NCBI GenBank assembly: GCA_019057775.1
Contig: JAHLWT010000052.1
Span: 1 to 64,000 of the forward strand
Source of the DNA: Promethearchaeota archaeon
Lineage (GTDB): Archaea; Asgardarchaeota; Lokiarchaeia; Sigynarchaeales; SOKP01
Direction of reading: 5' to 3'
DNA length: 64,000 nucleotides
Below the pieces are notes generated by a model. The model searched no databases. It saw nothing but the letters and a program-made list of their open reading frames with translations, and was not told where the DNA came from. Shown here in pieces: positions 42,745-53,500 of this stretch. How positions within the stretch are numbered: position 1 is the first letter of the stretch; every line of letters begins with the position of its first letter. The position numbers were made by a program, and so were the translations under genes.

Positions 42745-45717
42745 CTAAAAAGTTTGGCGAAATATATCCATTATAGATTGACGACTTAGACGTATTAAAA
42801 TTAAGTACGTTCCTAGAAACCCTACTGAAATAGATATTATAAACACTCTAAATAGCACATCGAGCGGTAGCTTAAAGATAATTGGCATCTCAGTCATAAG
42901 TCCCGTGTTAGTTTCCATTAGATACGCTGAATATGTCCCAATAATAGTTCCCATAACACCTGCAGAAAGTAATATTATCATGCTTTCAATTAAAAACATA
43001 TTTCGTACATTCCTGCTCTTCATTCCCATTGAACGCAATATTCCAATTTCAAATTTCCTTTCTAACATAACCGCATACATACTACTTATTAACCCAAATA
43101 TACTTATCATTATTACAAACATTAAGATTAATTCCATTAGGAAACTCTGTCTTTCGGTCATTGCTTCCATGAAATTTATTTTTGAGATTGCATCATCAAT
43201 TATTATATCTTTTTCTTGGTACATCATACGAATATCTTCTTTAGTTTCTTTAATATTTTCTTCCGATTTATCCATTAAGTTGATAAAAACTTTATCAATT
43301 ATCATATTATTCTCTCCTGGATTAGCGATTTTCATTAAACGTATATAATTTTCAATGGATACCATTATTCCTCCCCCATTTGCAGTCATTTCATTACTTC
43401 GAAAATTATAATAACCAGGTATTCCCCCTGAAATTCCTACAACTCTAAATAAAGTAACGTTACCTGGATCATTTTCTACTTTGGGGTCATAAAAGGTTAT
43501 ACGTATCTGTTCTCCTACTTCTTGAATTCCTAACAGACTTGCGATTGATTTTGCAATGATACACGTATTGTTATAATTAAATAATTCATTAAAAGAATAT
43601 TTTGTACTACTCTTTCCACTTTTCCAAATAATCAAGTTTTCTTCGATTATATCTTTAAAATCTTCATCAACACCTATAAAACCAGCATCCACAACATCAA
43701 AATCCATCATATCTCCTGCTGTCGTTTTAAATTTTTCTTCTTCTTGCGTACCGTAGAATTGAAATAAACTGGTCATTAATTCTTCAGTTCCTTCGCCTGA
43801 AAATCCTACTTGTCCTTCGCTAACCTCGAAAGCAGCTGCTAAAGTGGCTTGAAAATCAAAAGTATTATGAAGCGATATAGTCAATTTATCGATTCCAGGC
43901 AAATTTTTCAATTCTTCAACAACTTCGAGAGTTAACGCATCATCAGGGTTATATAATTCTTGGTTCATTACAACTAAGTCGGATCCATACTGGAATCTCA
44001 AATTTAATGACGTGTTCTCAGATTGCATTTCATTCATGCTTGTAATGAAAAAAATAAATGAAAAACTAATAGAAAACATTAGAACCGTGCTAGTATTACG
44101 TCTTCTATATCTTTTTAAAGAAATACTGAGAATATTACTATATTTTTTTATTGCTGGTGATATTATTCCGAGAATTAATTTTTGAATTAGAGGGACAACT
44201 CCAATAGAAGCAAAAACTAATCCAATTAAGATTGCCATTAGTAGACCAACAAATAAAGAAATAGTTAACATAAAATCCCCTGTTACAAAAATATTTGGCA
44301 GTAAGATAAAGACAATCATACCAATGGTTGCAATAGAGATACCTGCAAGGAAGCTTTTAACATTCATGCTTCCTTCCTTCTTAATTTCATACCCTTCTTC
44401 TTTTGTTTGAAAAGGTGTTATGGCTTTAATTAAATTTATCTTTGCTGTTTTCAGAGCAGGCAATAGTGCTATTATTAATGATGCAAATGTTCCGATCATA
44501 AAATTTATTAATATTGTCTGCGGTTGGATTAACCAAGTAACTTCAGAATATGCAAATTGAAAGTTATACATCGGAAAAAGAGCTTCAGAAATCGGTCTCA
44601 TAAAAATGACACCTAAAAGCATTCCTATAACAGAGCCAATTAATCCTAGCAATAGTCCTTCAAAAAGAACCATTTTAACAGGATATATTTTCTTTCCTCC
44701 AACAACTCGAACTATTCCAAATTCCCTAACTCTCTCCTCTACGGATGTGGATAGGATACTATTTATTAGAATTCCTGTTATAAAAATTGAGAGAATTGAA
44801 ATAAACCAGAACATCATGGTTACTGTCATCAATAGAAACTCTCCTCCCTCGAGTTCTTCCAATTTTGGTAAACTAACCATAAATTCATTAAGGTTCAGCC
44901 TTTCTTGAACTCGAGCACCGATTTTTCGGAGCCTTCTTGTTGTTCTTTTTAAATCACTTGCATCGTATACTGATTGAGGATTATTTATAGTTCCTACAAT
45001 GAAATTTATTTGCCCCACTCGCTGCAAAAATCCTTGAGCTTGTTCTAAATTTACAAGTACTAAAGTATTTTCAAATTGCATGAATTTTAGACTCTGAAGG
45101 CAAATTTCAGCAACAGTAAGATTTAAATCATAAGTTTGATACTCTAAGTGGATAATGTCACCTCTTGTCACGTTTAATATTTCTGCGACATTCCATAATA
45201 GGACACATTCACCATAATCTGGCTCACGATCATAGATTTCATCTGTTCCTTTTCCTTCTTCATCAACAATTATCAAATCTCCTATATTTCCACTTAAAGC
45301 CTCATTTTTGAAATCAATCCCATACAGTTGTAGAGATCCACTTGTATTGATATTTTCTGAGGAAGCTGAAACTATCATCATTATACGAGGGAATAATTCA
45401 TCAACTCCGTCAATATTATTCAATTCATTCTCGATTATGTTTTCATCATAAAAAGGATCGAAAGTTAAATCTGTCTGCAAAGTTCTTGTAATCATGATAT
45501 CTGATGAGCCGGTTGCTGAGGTTACATATAATAGAAAATTATAATTTATTGTATCATTTAGCATGCCAACAGCAGTTAGCAAAAATAGTGAAATTGCAAT
45601 ACCTGATATCCCAAAAATCGCTTTATTTTTATCTCGTTTAAGATCGAGCCATGAATGTTTGAAAAATTGTAAGTTAATCCTTTGCTTTAACTTGTATTTT
45701 AACGATCTTATAGCCAT
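42745..45717 (-). CDS. FtsX/MacB-family ABC transporter permease (990 aa)
   Basis: Large permease with an N-terminal TM (KAIFGISGIAISLFLLTAVG), an extracytosolic MacB periplasmic-core-like domain, then TM clusters at about 300-425 (FSIFITGILINSILSTSVEE, VEERVREFGIVRVVGGKK) and 455-525, a second external domain, and a final cluster after about 860 (LILMFVIMISIFGLISSMYA, MLERKFEIGILRSMGMKSRN). The repeated R-E-F/E-I-G-I-x-R-x-x-G box is the FtsX coupling element seen twice. ATG 45717 with GTGG upstream is preferred over GTG 45729. Last gene of a five-gene operon; partners with the ATPase at 57623-58801. Uses ATP for mechanical work on envelope proteins or lipids, not import of a small solute. 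Confidence 0.85.
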   Translation of the reverse strand: MAIRSLKYKLKQRINLQFFKHSWLDLKRDKNKAIFGISGIAISLFLLTAVGMLNDTINYNFLLYVTSATGSSDIMITRTLQTDLTFDPFYDENIIENELNNIDGVDELFPRIMMIVSASSENINTSGSLQLYGIDFKNEALSGNIGDLIIVDEEGKGTDEIYDREPDYGECVLLWNVAEILNVTRGDIIHLEYQTYDLNLTVAEICLQSLKFMQFENTLVLVNLEQAQGFLQRVGQINFIVGTINNPQSVYDASDLKRTTRRLRKIGARVQERLNLNEFMVSLPKLEELEGGEFLLMTVTMMFWFISILSIFITGILINSILSTSVEERVREFGIVRVVGGKKIYPVKMVLFEGLLLGLIGSVIGMLLGVIFMRPISEALFPMYNFQFAYSEVTWLIQPQTILINFMIGTFASLIIALLPALKTAKINLIKAITPFQTKEEGYEIKKEGSMNVKSFLAGISIATIGMIVFILLPNIFVTGDFMLTISLFVGLLMAILIGLVFASIGVVPLIQKLILGIISPAIKKYSNILSISLKRYRRRNTSTVLMFSISFSFIFFITSMNEMQSENTSLNLRFQYGSDLVVMNQELYNPDDALTLEVVEELKNLPGIDKLTISLHNTFDFQATLAAAFEVSEGQVGFSGEGTEELMTSLFQFYGTQEEEKFKTTAGDMMDFDVVDAGFIGVDEDFKDIIEENLIIWKSGKSSTKYSFNELFNYNNTCIIAKSIASLLGIQEVGEQIRITFYDPKVENDPGNVTLFRVVGISGGIPGYYNFRSNEMTANGGGIMVSIENYIRLMKIANPGENNMIIDKVFINLMDKSEENIKETKEDIRMMYQEKDIIIDDAISKINFMEAMTERQSFLMELILMFVIMISIFGLISSMYAVMLERKFEIGILRSMGMKSRNVRNMFLIESMIILLSAGVMGTIIGTYSAYLMETNTGLMTEMPIIFKLPLDVLFRVFIISISVGFLGTYLILIRLSRQSIMDIFRQTF

Positions 45718-45748
45718 AAACAATACCACAAATTATTTTATAAATTCA

Positions 45749-48700
45749 TTAATCATCTAAAATACTATATTTATCATGTTTACGTATAAATTTTCTTAAT
45801 AATTTTCCTTCTTCTGCTAAGAGTTCTTGAATATCTTCCTTTTTCCTTCTAATTAATCTTACTCCTTCGCAATTTTTATTTTTACAATAATAATTTTCAC
45901 CTGGTTCATCCTTCCACCACCATCTTCCACAATTTTCACAATTATATGCTGCGTAGATTTGATCATGTTCACAAACAGGACAGATAATATCAAATTTTGA
46001 AGAAACAAACCAAGATTTACATGATTTACAAAATAAAGTCAAGGGTCTCTTGATTTCTTCCTTTTGTTCAACTAATTCAATTTTTTTAATTATCTGGTCT
46101 TTATCAATATTTTTGAGTCTAATCCGTTCTGCGTGAATATTTCTGAATTTTTTAACCCATATTTTTCCGCCTTTTTCAGAAACAATAAATAATACTATTC
46201 CTGCAAAAACTGCAGCGAAAATTATTATAAGGTATGGCCACCATTCTTGCCACCATTTTAAATTATTTACTTTTATTATGATAAAAGTCTCTCCTTTATT
46301 TCCTTCCAAATCATATGCAACAACTCTAATCTCATATCTTCCATCATGGTTTTGAGTAGTATCCCAATTAAATTCGAGGATGCTTGTATTACTATCAAAT
46401 AATAGATTATTCCTATCAACGCTTTTATTGTTTAGTAGTATATAAATTCGAGACTCGTCTAATTCAACATTATCAGATAAACTCGCCTTAATCATTATAG
46501 TTGACACAACCGTAATATCAGATTCAGGTTTGATAATTTCTATTTCTGGAGCTATAAAATCTGTTCTTTCATCATACCCGATATAAATATTGGATAACAA
46601 CCAACCATAACCTAACCCCACAATATTGTCATTTGAATTTAATGTAAACATTATCATTACATCTTGATCTACATACTGAGAAATATCTATTCTAACCCTT
46701 CCAGAAAGAATATCTAAATCATAGGTGTACTCCTTAAGTAATATCCATGTATCTCCGAAGTCTTTAGAGATCGAAACATTACACGTATCAAGATCTTCTG
46801 TCAGGAAAAATTCATTTTGTAGAGAAATTTCAAAATCATATTCAAGATAAACATTATACTCGCTTCTTAGATATAGAGGACGAGTGATTAATTTAATATC
46901 CCAATTTGGGCCATATCCTTGTTCAAAGCCTCCAAAACTCTGACCTAAACCTCCATAAAGCATATTATTACCTAAACGAGTTATCGGATGCCACGTATTA
47001 TCTCCATTAAGCCAAGCGGTCATTTCTTTTGGAATTGGTGATCCTGAGACATAATAATCAGATAATTCTATGTTTGAAAAATTATATCCAATAATCTTAT
47101 TATCCTTAATTTCTTTAAACTGTAAGGGAATTGGGTCTATAAATTCAAACAATGAATTTTCTTTGTTAAACCATTGAGTTTTGTTTAAATACTTTCCATC
47201 TGAAATATAAAACCTAAAAGATTGATTGGAAATTATACCTAATTGGATGGATTTTATAAATACTATTCCTTTATCTCTAAAAGTAGTGGAATTCGCATTC
47301 CAATCACCATAAATATTATACATGGTGTAGTTTGAATTATCTATTTCTAAGTAGATGAATTCAGGATAATTATTATCTCTATCATAATATTCACAAGAAA
47401 ATGTAAACTGTTGAAATTTTGAACCGTTTAACGTAGAAATATGTTCATTTATTTCAAATGTAATCTTTGGTGAATAGTTATTTGTATAATTTTCAATGGC
47501 AAAATAATCTAACATAAATCCTTTATAGTTGATATGATCAAAAGTGTCATCCAGAGATGTATCAAATCTAAATTGTATATAATTCCCAATATATTGTGTT
47601 AAGTTAATTTCTTCTAAAAACCAGTCTTGCTCTTCATTTGTGTATGTTATTAAAGTGTTCCATCCTGTCCAATTGAGATTGATTTGTAAATAGACAAAAT
47701 CTCCTGCGTTTATACTTGTTCTTAATCCAAATTTTGCATAAGGTTGGGTAAAATCCTCATTAATGTGTGTTAGATTATATAATGGGCTAATTAAAGAACC
47801 ATTTGGGAACGGATCAACCGTTAATCTAACTGGTTGATAAGTATAGTTTTGAGGATAATCATGAGATATTCCAAAATATACACAGTTCCACTTATCATCA
47901 TAGATCCTTGATCTATTGTCATTAGCATTGTCTTGTTGAAGTATATTCCATCCTGTTTCGGTATAAGTCCAATTACCAATTCCATTATTAAAGCTATAAT
48001 AATTAGGGAATTGGATACTTTCTGTAGGAAATTCAATTGTAATATTTAAAAATCCGGTTTCTGGATATTTTACCTTAAATTTTCCATCACTACCCATAAT
48101 GGAGTAGTGATAGACGCCTGGCGTGGAGAATTGGATGTAATCACTAATGAATAATGCTCCATCAGTATAATTATCATCAAATGGGAAAAATTGAGTTAAG
48201 GTATAGTTTTTAGACGTTTCTAAGATCGATACATAGATTTCCTGTGGTGGTACATTTCTGGTATCATTATCATAATATTCGATATAAAACCTAAAACTAT
48301 CAATACTATAGTTCTTTTTAGGTTCCATACCTAAATATTCTTGTTGACTCAGAACTGTTGTATTTCTAGTGCCACCTATGAATATAATCTCGGGTACCTT
48401 TAATTCTGGTTTAAATTTATTTGTTACTTCAGAGACATTTAGAATAAAAAAGCTTTCACCATCAATAGCTTTAATAGTAATTACGCAATTTGTTTGATTT
48501 TCTTTTGGAGTAAAATAGAAATAATCAAAATCAATCAATTTTCTTGAGGATTCTAATAAAATTGGTTCTCCATATCGGTTTGATTCATTTGAGAATAAAA
48601 GTACGTCAAAATCAGCATCATTATCAGGTAAAGATAACTCAAAAACATATTGCTTATTCTTAGTGAAGTTGATTTGACGAGCAAATACATGAGTTCCAAG

Positions 48701-50560
48701 AGGGTTATCTAAAGAGCTTGTTAAGGTTCCATTAATGGTTGTGTTAACTCTCATACGTGAAGTTAATGCATCAATAGCAGCGGGTATATTAATTCTACCA
48801 TACCCTTCATGAATATCTTTTATCCCTGTTGTTAAAGGTGCAGGAGATAAAATTGGTGAATAGGCACTCTCATCGGCAATAGTAAAAGGATCATCTTCCC
48901 TCTCAAGATTAGTCTCTGACGCCGTCATTAACAGATATGCTTTAATGTATTTCACCCATTTTGTTAAGTTTAATTGATTCCAATTATTCCAGCTACTCCA
49001 TTTTGCTTCTATTAAAACATTAATAGCCGCAGAGACGATTGCCGTAGATATCGATGTTCCATAAGATGCTGTTACTTTATCTATTCCTAAATCAGCTGAA
49101 ATAATTGAACGATAGCCAGATATTTTACTCCCTCCTGGAGCTACTATATCTGGTTTGGTGATGTTTTCAAAATCCCTTCCCATACTGCTATAGGACGTAA
49201 CCTGATCTTTATCATTAATTGCTCCAACTATTATTGCATTTTTATTTTGAGCTAATCTATTTAGAGAATCAGAATATTCAATTCCTTTATTTCCAGCTGC
49301 AATTATAACCAAAATTCCATTCTCTATTACTTCATCTATTACTCTATTTATTGATTTAACATCTTCTCCTAGTGTTCCGACACTTAAACACACTCCTAAT
49401 ATATGGTATTTACTTCTATTTTGTAGAACACTTGAAAACGCTGATATCAAATCAGATGAATGTCCGATTCCTGATTGATTCAAAATCTTATAAGCAACGA
49501 TTTTAGTACCATTTGCTATGCCAGTAAAATGAGAATAATTTAGAATAAAATTCTCCGGGAAGTAAGATATGGTTGCATTAAAAGAAAAAGTAGGTTTACT
49601 CTGAATTTGCTTATGATATTTTAAGTAAATATCATATATTCCAAAAGTATCTGCTGAAAGTGAATAGTTAATCGTATAATATTTGTTTGTAATTTTGTTA
49701 TGAGAATAGTTTATTAAAACATCATCATAATATAATTCGACCCAAAATCCATCTATTCCCACTACATCCAAGTTCCAAGATGTGTTTATTACTATATTTG
49801 AATCTCTTTTTGAAGCATTAAAAGAACAGAGTTTTAATGAATAGTTTTTGGAAACAGAATATTCATTAAATAAATCCATATGAGCATAACTTCTATTGAA
49901 GTATATTATGGATGGAACACTCATGTTATAGATATCTTTACCAGTTCCAGAAATAACAGAAGAAATAAAAGTTCCATGCCCATTATCATCAGTTATAGTT
50001 TTTTCATCAATAAAATTTTCCCAAGCAACAATATCACCACTTAAATTTACAGGTTCATATCCATTTGTAAAAAATTGGTGCTCTGGATTAACTCCCGTAT
50101 CTAACACTGCAATCGAAGAATTTGTAGTACCCTTATAACCTTTTTTATACCATGATGAATTGGAGACACCTATTTGAACAGAGGCGTAATTCATTTGGGC
50201 TTCTAAAATTTCATCATTTTCAATTATAGCATCAGGGAATTCGGTTTGAAATAATGTTTTATTCGCTTCTGAAGGCATTAGAGCGGCAAATCCTGAAAAT
50301 GAAGCAAATTTATGATTCCATTCTTCTTTAATTATCCCTCCATGGTATTCAAAACGAGAAATAACCGTATCATTATAAGAAGACTTCTTAAAGAATACTA
50401 TAACTTCCTGTTGATAAGAATTTGAAGTCTTTATGAGTAAATCCTGAAAAACTTCTTCTTTTATTTTGGGTGATGAGTTATCTGGATTTAAATGATTGAT
50501 AAATAAGAATGTATAGACATTTAGAACTAATAATAATAGGAAAATAGTTTTAAGCTTCAT
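45749..50560 (-). CDS. Membrane-anchored subtilisin-like protease with cytosolic zinc ribbons
   Basis: An about 1600-aa S8 protease. Signal/TM at the N-terminus (TIFLLLLVLNVYTFLFI); a propeptide-like region; catalytic Asp154 in SSIAVLDTGVNPEH, His195 in DNGHGTFISS, oxyanion Asn424 in IIAAGNKG and Ser503 in YGTSISTA, so it should be active. An about 140-residue beta insert lies between His and the Asn block. About 900 residues of beta-rich ectodomains (jelly-roll/MAM-like, Ig-like) follow. A C-terminal TM (YLIIIFAAVFAGIVLFIVSE) leads to a tail with two zinc ribbons (CKSC...CPVC, CENCG...CKNKNC). Start ATG 50560 is preferred over TTG 50569. Fourth gene of the operon, 5 bases after the preceding stop. 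Confidence 0.9.
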   Translation of the reverse strand: MKLKTIFLLLLVLNVYTFLFINHLNPDNSSPKIKEEVFQDLLIKTSNSYQQEVIVFFKKSSYNDTVISRFEYHGGIIKEEWNHKFASFSGFAALMPSEANKTLFQTEFPDAIIENDEILEAQMNYASVQIGVSNSSWYKKGYKGTTNSSIAVLDTGVNPEHQFFTNGYEPVNLSGDIVAWENFIDEKTITDDNGHGTFISSVISGTGKDIYNMSVPSIIYFNRSYAHMDLFNEYSVSKNYSLKLCSFNASKRDSNIVINTSWNLDVVGIDGFWVELYYDDVLINYSHNKITNKYYTINYSLSADTFGIYDIYLKYHKQIQSKPTFSFNATISYFPENFILNYSHFTGIANGTKIVAYKILNQSGIGHSSDLISAFSSVLQNRSKYHILGVCLSVGTLGEDVKSINRVIDEVIENGILVIIAAGNKGIEYSDSLNRLAQNKNAIIVGAINDKDQVTSYSSMGRDFENITKPDIVAPGGSKISGYRSIISADLGIDKVTASYGTSISTAIVSAAINVLIEAKWSSWNNWNQLNLTKWVKYIKAYLLMTASETNLEREDDPFTIADESAYSPILSPAPLTTGIKDIHEGYGRINIPAAIDALTSRMRVNTTINGTLTSSLDNPLGTHVFARQINFTKNKQYVFELSLPDNDADFDVLLFSNESNRYGEPILLESSRKLIDFDYFYFTPKENQTNCVITIKAIDGESFFILNVSEVTNKFKPELKVPEIIFIGGTRNTTVLSQQEYLGMEPKKNYSIDSFRFYIEYYDNDTRNVPPQEIYVSILETSKNYTLTQFFPFDDNYTDGALFISDYIQFSTPGVYHYSIMGSDGKFKVKYPETGFLNITIEFPTESIQFPNYYSFNNGIGNWTYTETGWNILQQDNANDNRSRIYDDKWNCVYFGISHDYPQNYTYQPVRLTVDPFPNGSLISPLYNLTHINEDFTQPYAKFGLRTSINAGDFVYLQINLNWTGWNTLITYTNEEQDWFLEEINLTQYIGNYIQFRFDTSLDDTFDHINYKGFMLDYFAIENYTNNYSPKITFEINEHISTLNGSKFQQFTFSCEYYDRDNNYPEFIYLEIDNSNYTMYNIYGDWNANSTTFRDKGIVFIKSIQLGIISNQSFRFYISDGKYLNKTQWFNKENSLFEFIDPIPLQFKEIKDNKIIGYNFSNIELSDYYVSGSPIPKEMTAWLNGDNTWHPITRLGNNMLYGGLGQSFGGFEQGYGPNWDIKLITRPLYLRSEYNVYLEYDFEISLQNEFFLTEDLDTCNVSISKDFGDTWILLKEYTYDLDILSGRVRIDISQYVDQDVMIMFTLNSNDNIVGLGYGWLLSNIYIGYDERTDFIAPEIEIIKPESDITVVSTIMIKASLSDNVELDESRIYILLNNKSVDRNNLLFDSNTSILEFNWDTTQNHDGRYEIRVVAYDLEGNKGETFIIIKVNNLKWWQEWWPYLIIIFAAVFAGIVLFIVSEKGGKIWVKKFRNIHAERIRLKNIDKDQIIKKIELVEQKEEIKRPLTLFCKSCKSWFVSSKFDIICPVCEHDQIYAAYNCENCGRWWWKDEPGENYYCKNKNCEGVRLIRRKKEDIQELLAEEGKLLRKFIRKHDKYSILDD

Positions 50561-50565
50561 TTTTC

Positions 50566-53500
50566 TCAATTTGGTTCACTTTTTTCTTTAAATGCTTCTT
50601 TAGAATCTAATCCTTTGTGTTTTTGTGATAATATCGTCAATCTTTCTTTTAATGTGTGTTCGACCCTGAGAATCGTATCTCTTGAACTAAGCCCAAAAAT
50701 ATACAATTCTCTTCTTTCAAATTCGCTTCTTTTTCTCCTATATTTTTTGATCTGCCAAGTGTAAATAATATAAATAACAATAACACCCATAATTGGCAAG
50801 TATAAGTAGGAAGACTGCCTAGTTACTGGTGTTATGATTTTTATATTAACAATATTTGATTTTACTTCGTTTTTGAGTAAATAGAAATAAACAACACTAG
50901 CGGGTTTTAATTCTATTAATCCTTGAGTTTTAGCTTTAATCGAATAAGTAATAGTCACTATCTCACCTGGTCCTAAGGAATCAATTACATTAACAAGTTT
51001 ACCAACTGTTAGAGTGAATTCCGATTGTGAATAACTAGTTACATCGTTAATCATAATATCTTCTATGATGATATTTCCTGTGTTTTGTAATTCGATTATG
51101 ATTATCAACTCATCCCCAATCTCTAATTGATTTGATTTAACTGATTTTAATAGTGTGAAATTAATATTTCCTAAGATTAAATATAAAGAATTGGAAATCT
51201 GAATTGTATTACTCTCTGAGCAATCAAAATAGTTTATTGGGGGATAATAATATCCTTTCCATCCTAACTTCATAAAAGTAATATTGAAAGAACGAGTTTC
51301 ATTAAATGCAATTTCGTTAAAATTTAATGTTAGATTATTAATTTTCATTAAATCCCCAAATTGATCATTCATTGAGATATTTAATTCTGGTATTTTTATT
51401 CCATATGGGCTTGTATTTCTTAAAGAAATTGATAAATTGAATATTTCACCTATTACTGGTGCTTTATCAGAGATACCCGAAGGATTTTCAAACAAAATTT
51501 CGAGAGTTCTAAGAAATGGAAATTGAAGCTTATAATCTACCGGGGCATAAATATATACTTCATTAGTCAATGTATATAACTTGGTAGAATTCCCCCCTTC
51601 AAGAACATCTGGATTATGATAAATAACTGAAACTTCTTTAATTGAAATTGAATTTGGAACAAAAAATGTAAAATTAATTGTTTTTTCCTCTGAAGGAGCC
51701 AATTTTGGTAAATAATAAGTCAAATTGTTATCTTGAAGAGTGAAATCATTAACATTATAAATTATTCCAGGAATCATTAATGAAATACTAATATTTTCAG
51801 CTATATTTGATCCAATATTTTTGAAATATATACTGTATGTATTAATCTCTCCGGGAATTGAAGTGTATTTATCAAGAAAAGAATTTGTTAGGATTGAAAC
51901 ACAATCATATGTGCTTAATGAAATCGAATTTGATCTTCTTTCAAACTGAACAATTCCTGTTGAGGAACCATAAACGACTCTCGATCCAGTATCTTCATTA
52001 ATATTAATGTTTCTCGTTAAAAACTCAATATCTAAATCATTTATTGAAATGTTGAACTGTTCCGAATCACTACATTTGATTTTAAAAAGTGAAGTATAGT
52101 TTTCACTATCAAGTGGATAAAACAACCAATCTAAACTATTATTATTATTATTGATGAATGAGAAGATATAACTATTATTTGTCACAGATTCTAAATATGG
52201 ATTCATATTTTGAAATTCTTCGGCGCTAAAGTTAAAAATTTCTAAGTCTATTGAAACAAGATCGTCGGGAGCTGTGTAATTAATAATTAGAGTAACTTTT
52301 TCTAATGTGTTATTGAAAAAATCGATTTTTGTAACATTCTTAAAAATAAAATTTATCTCGATTTCTTGTTCTAAAAAACTTTCAACTGATTCAATTATCC
52401 AACTTTCATTATCAGTAGTTAAAGCCATTTCAGGGATAGTGTTATCTAATATTGTCCCTGAAATAATCTCAGGAAGCGGTATGGTTGAATCTATTGTAAA
52501 ATTATTTATGTAAAATGGGATAAATGAATCTAAATCTTCGATTGAATAATTGCTAACTAAGTATGATATTATTTGTCCCGGTTCTAATTTCCAGTTTTCA
52601 GCATTCCAAATACTATCTTCATTTGTAAAAAAGTCTTTTAAATCATTTGGGGTGAGTCCTACTGTCAACAATGCTGCGATTAATTGAGGGTAACCAGTAA
52701 TTATTATATCAATAATATCATCCATATTCTCATTATATGGTGATAAGTTTGTAAAATTTAATACATCTGGATAGAAGGTATCATAAGTTCCTGTTCCAAA
52801 TGAATCAAAATAGAATAGTAGCGGATCTTCATCAAAATTATAAAAATCCTCTAGTGAATCATATTCATTAGGGTATTCAATCCGAATTATCTCCCATATA
52901 GTAGTTTGAAATTCATCTGCTAAAGGTTGATTTCCAAATGTAAGAAGTAGGAAAATATCATTAAGTTCAAGAGGAATTGGAGTAGGAACGCCCCAAGAAG
53001 TAATATTTCCCACATTTTTTGCCGAAATATTATATTTGAAATTTCGAAACGCGCCATAAGATGCATTTTCTCCAATAAGTTCTTTTTTAAGCAAAAGATT
53101 CGATTCAACTTTAGAAACATTATAAGTAACTGTGAAGTCATTAAAAGGATTTACAATTCCTGTTGGAATATATGGTAAACCTTGAAAACCTAAGAGCGGT
53201 AACAAGTTAATAATATCCGATTGATCTTGTAGGTTAACGGGTTTGACATAAGAACGTTTAATTCCTTCTTCATTTGACCAAAATAGATCGAATGAATAAT
53301 CCTCAATTTGTTGAATATCAAATTCGACTCCTGCTAGGAAAAATAATAAGCCTAATTGTTCCAATAAGTAATCATAAAACTCAAAATTCATTGGTGTTCC
53401 ATCAATAATATCGCTTGCGAGGATATTTATTTCAATACTGCTCAAGAAAGCACCAATTAAAGCAATATAAATCTTTTTACTAGGAGCAAGTGGTTCTCCA

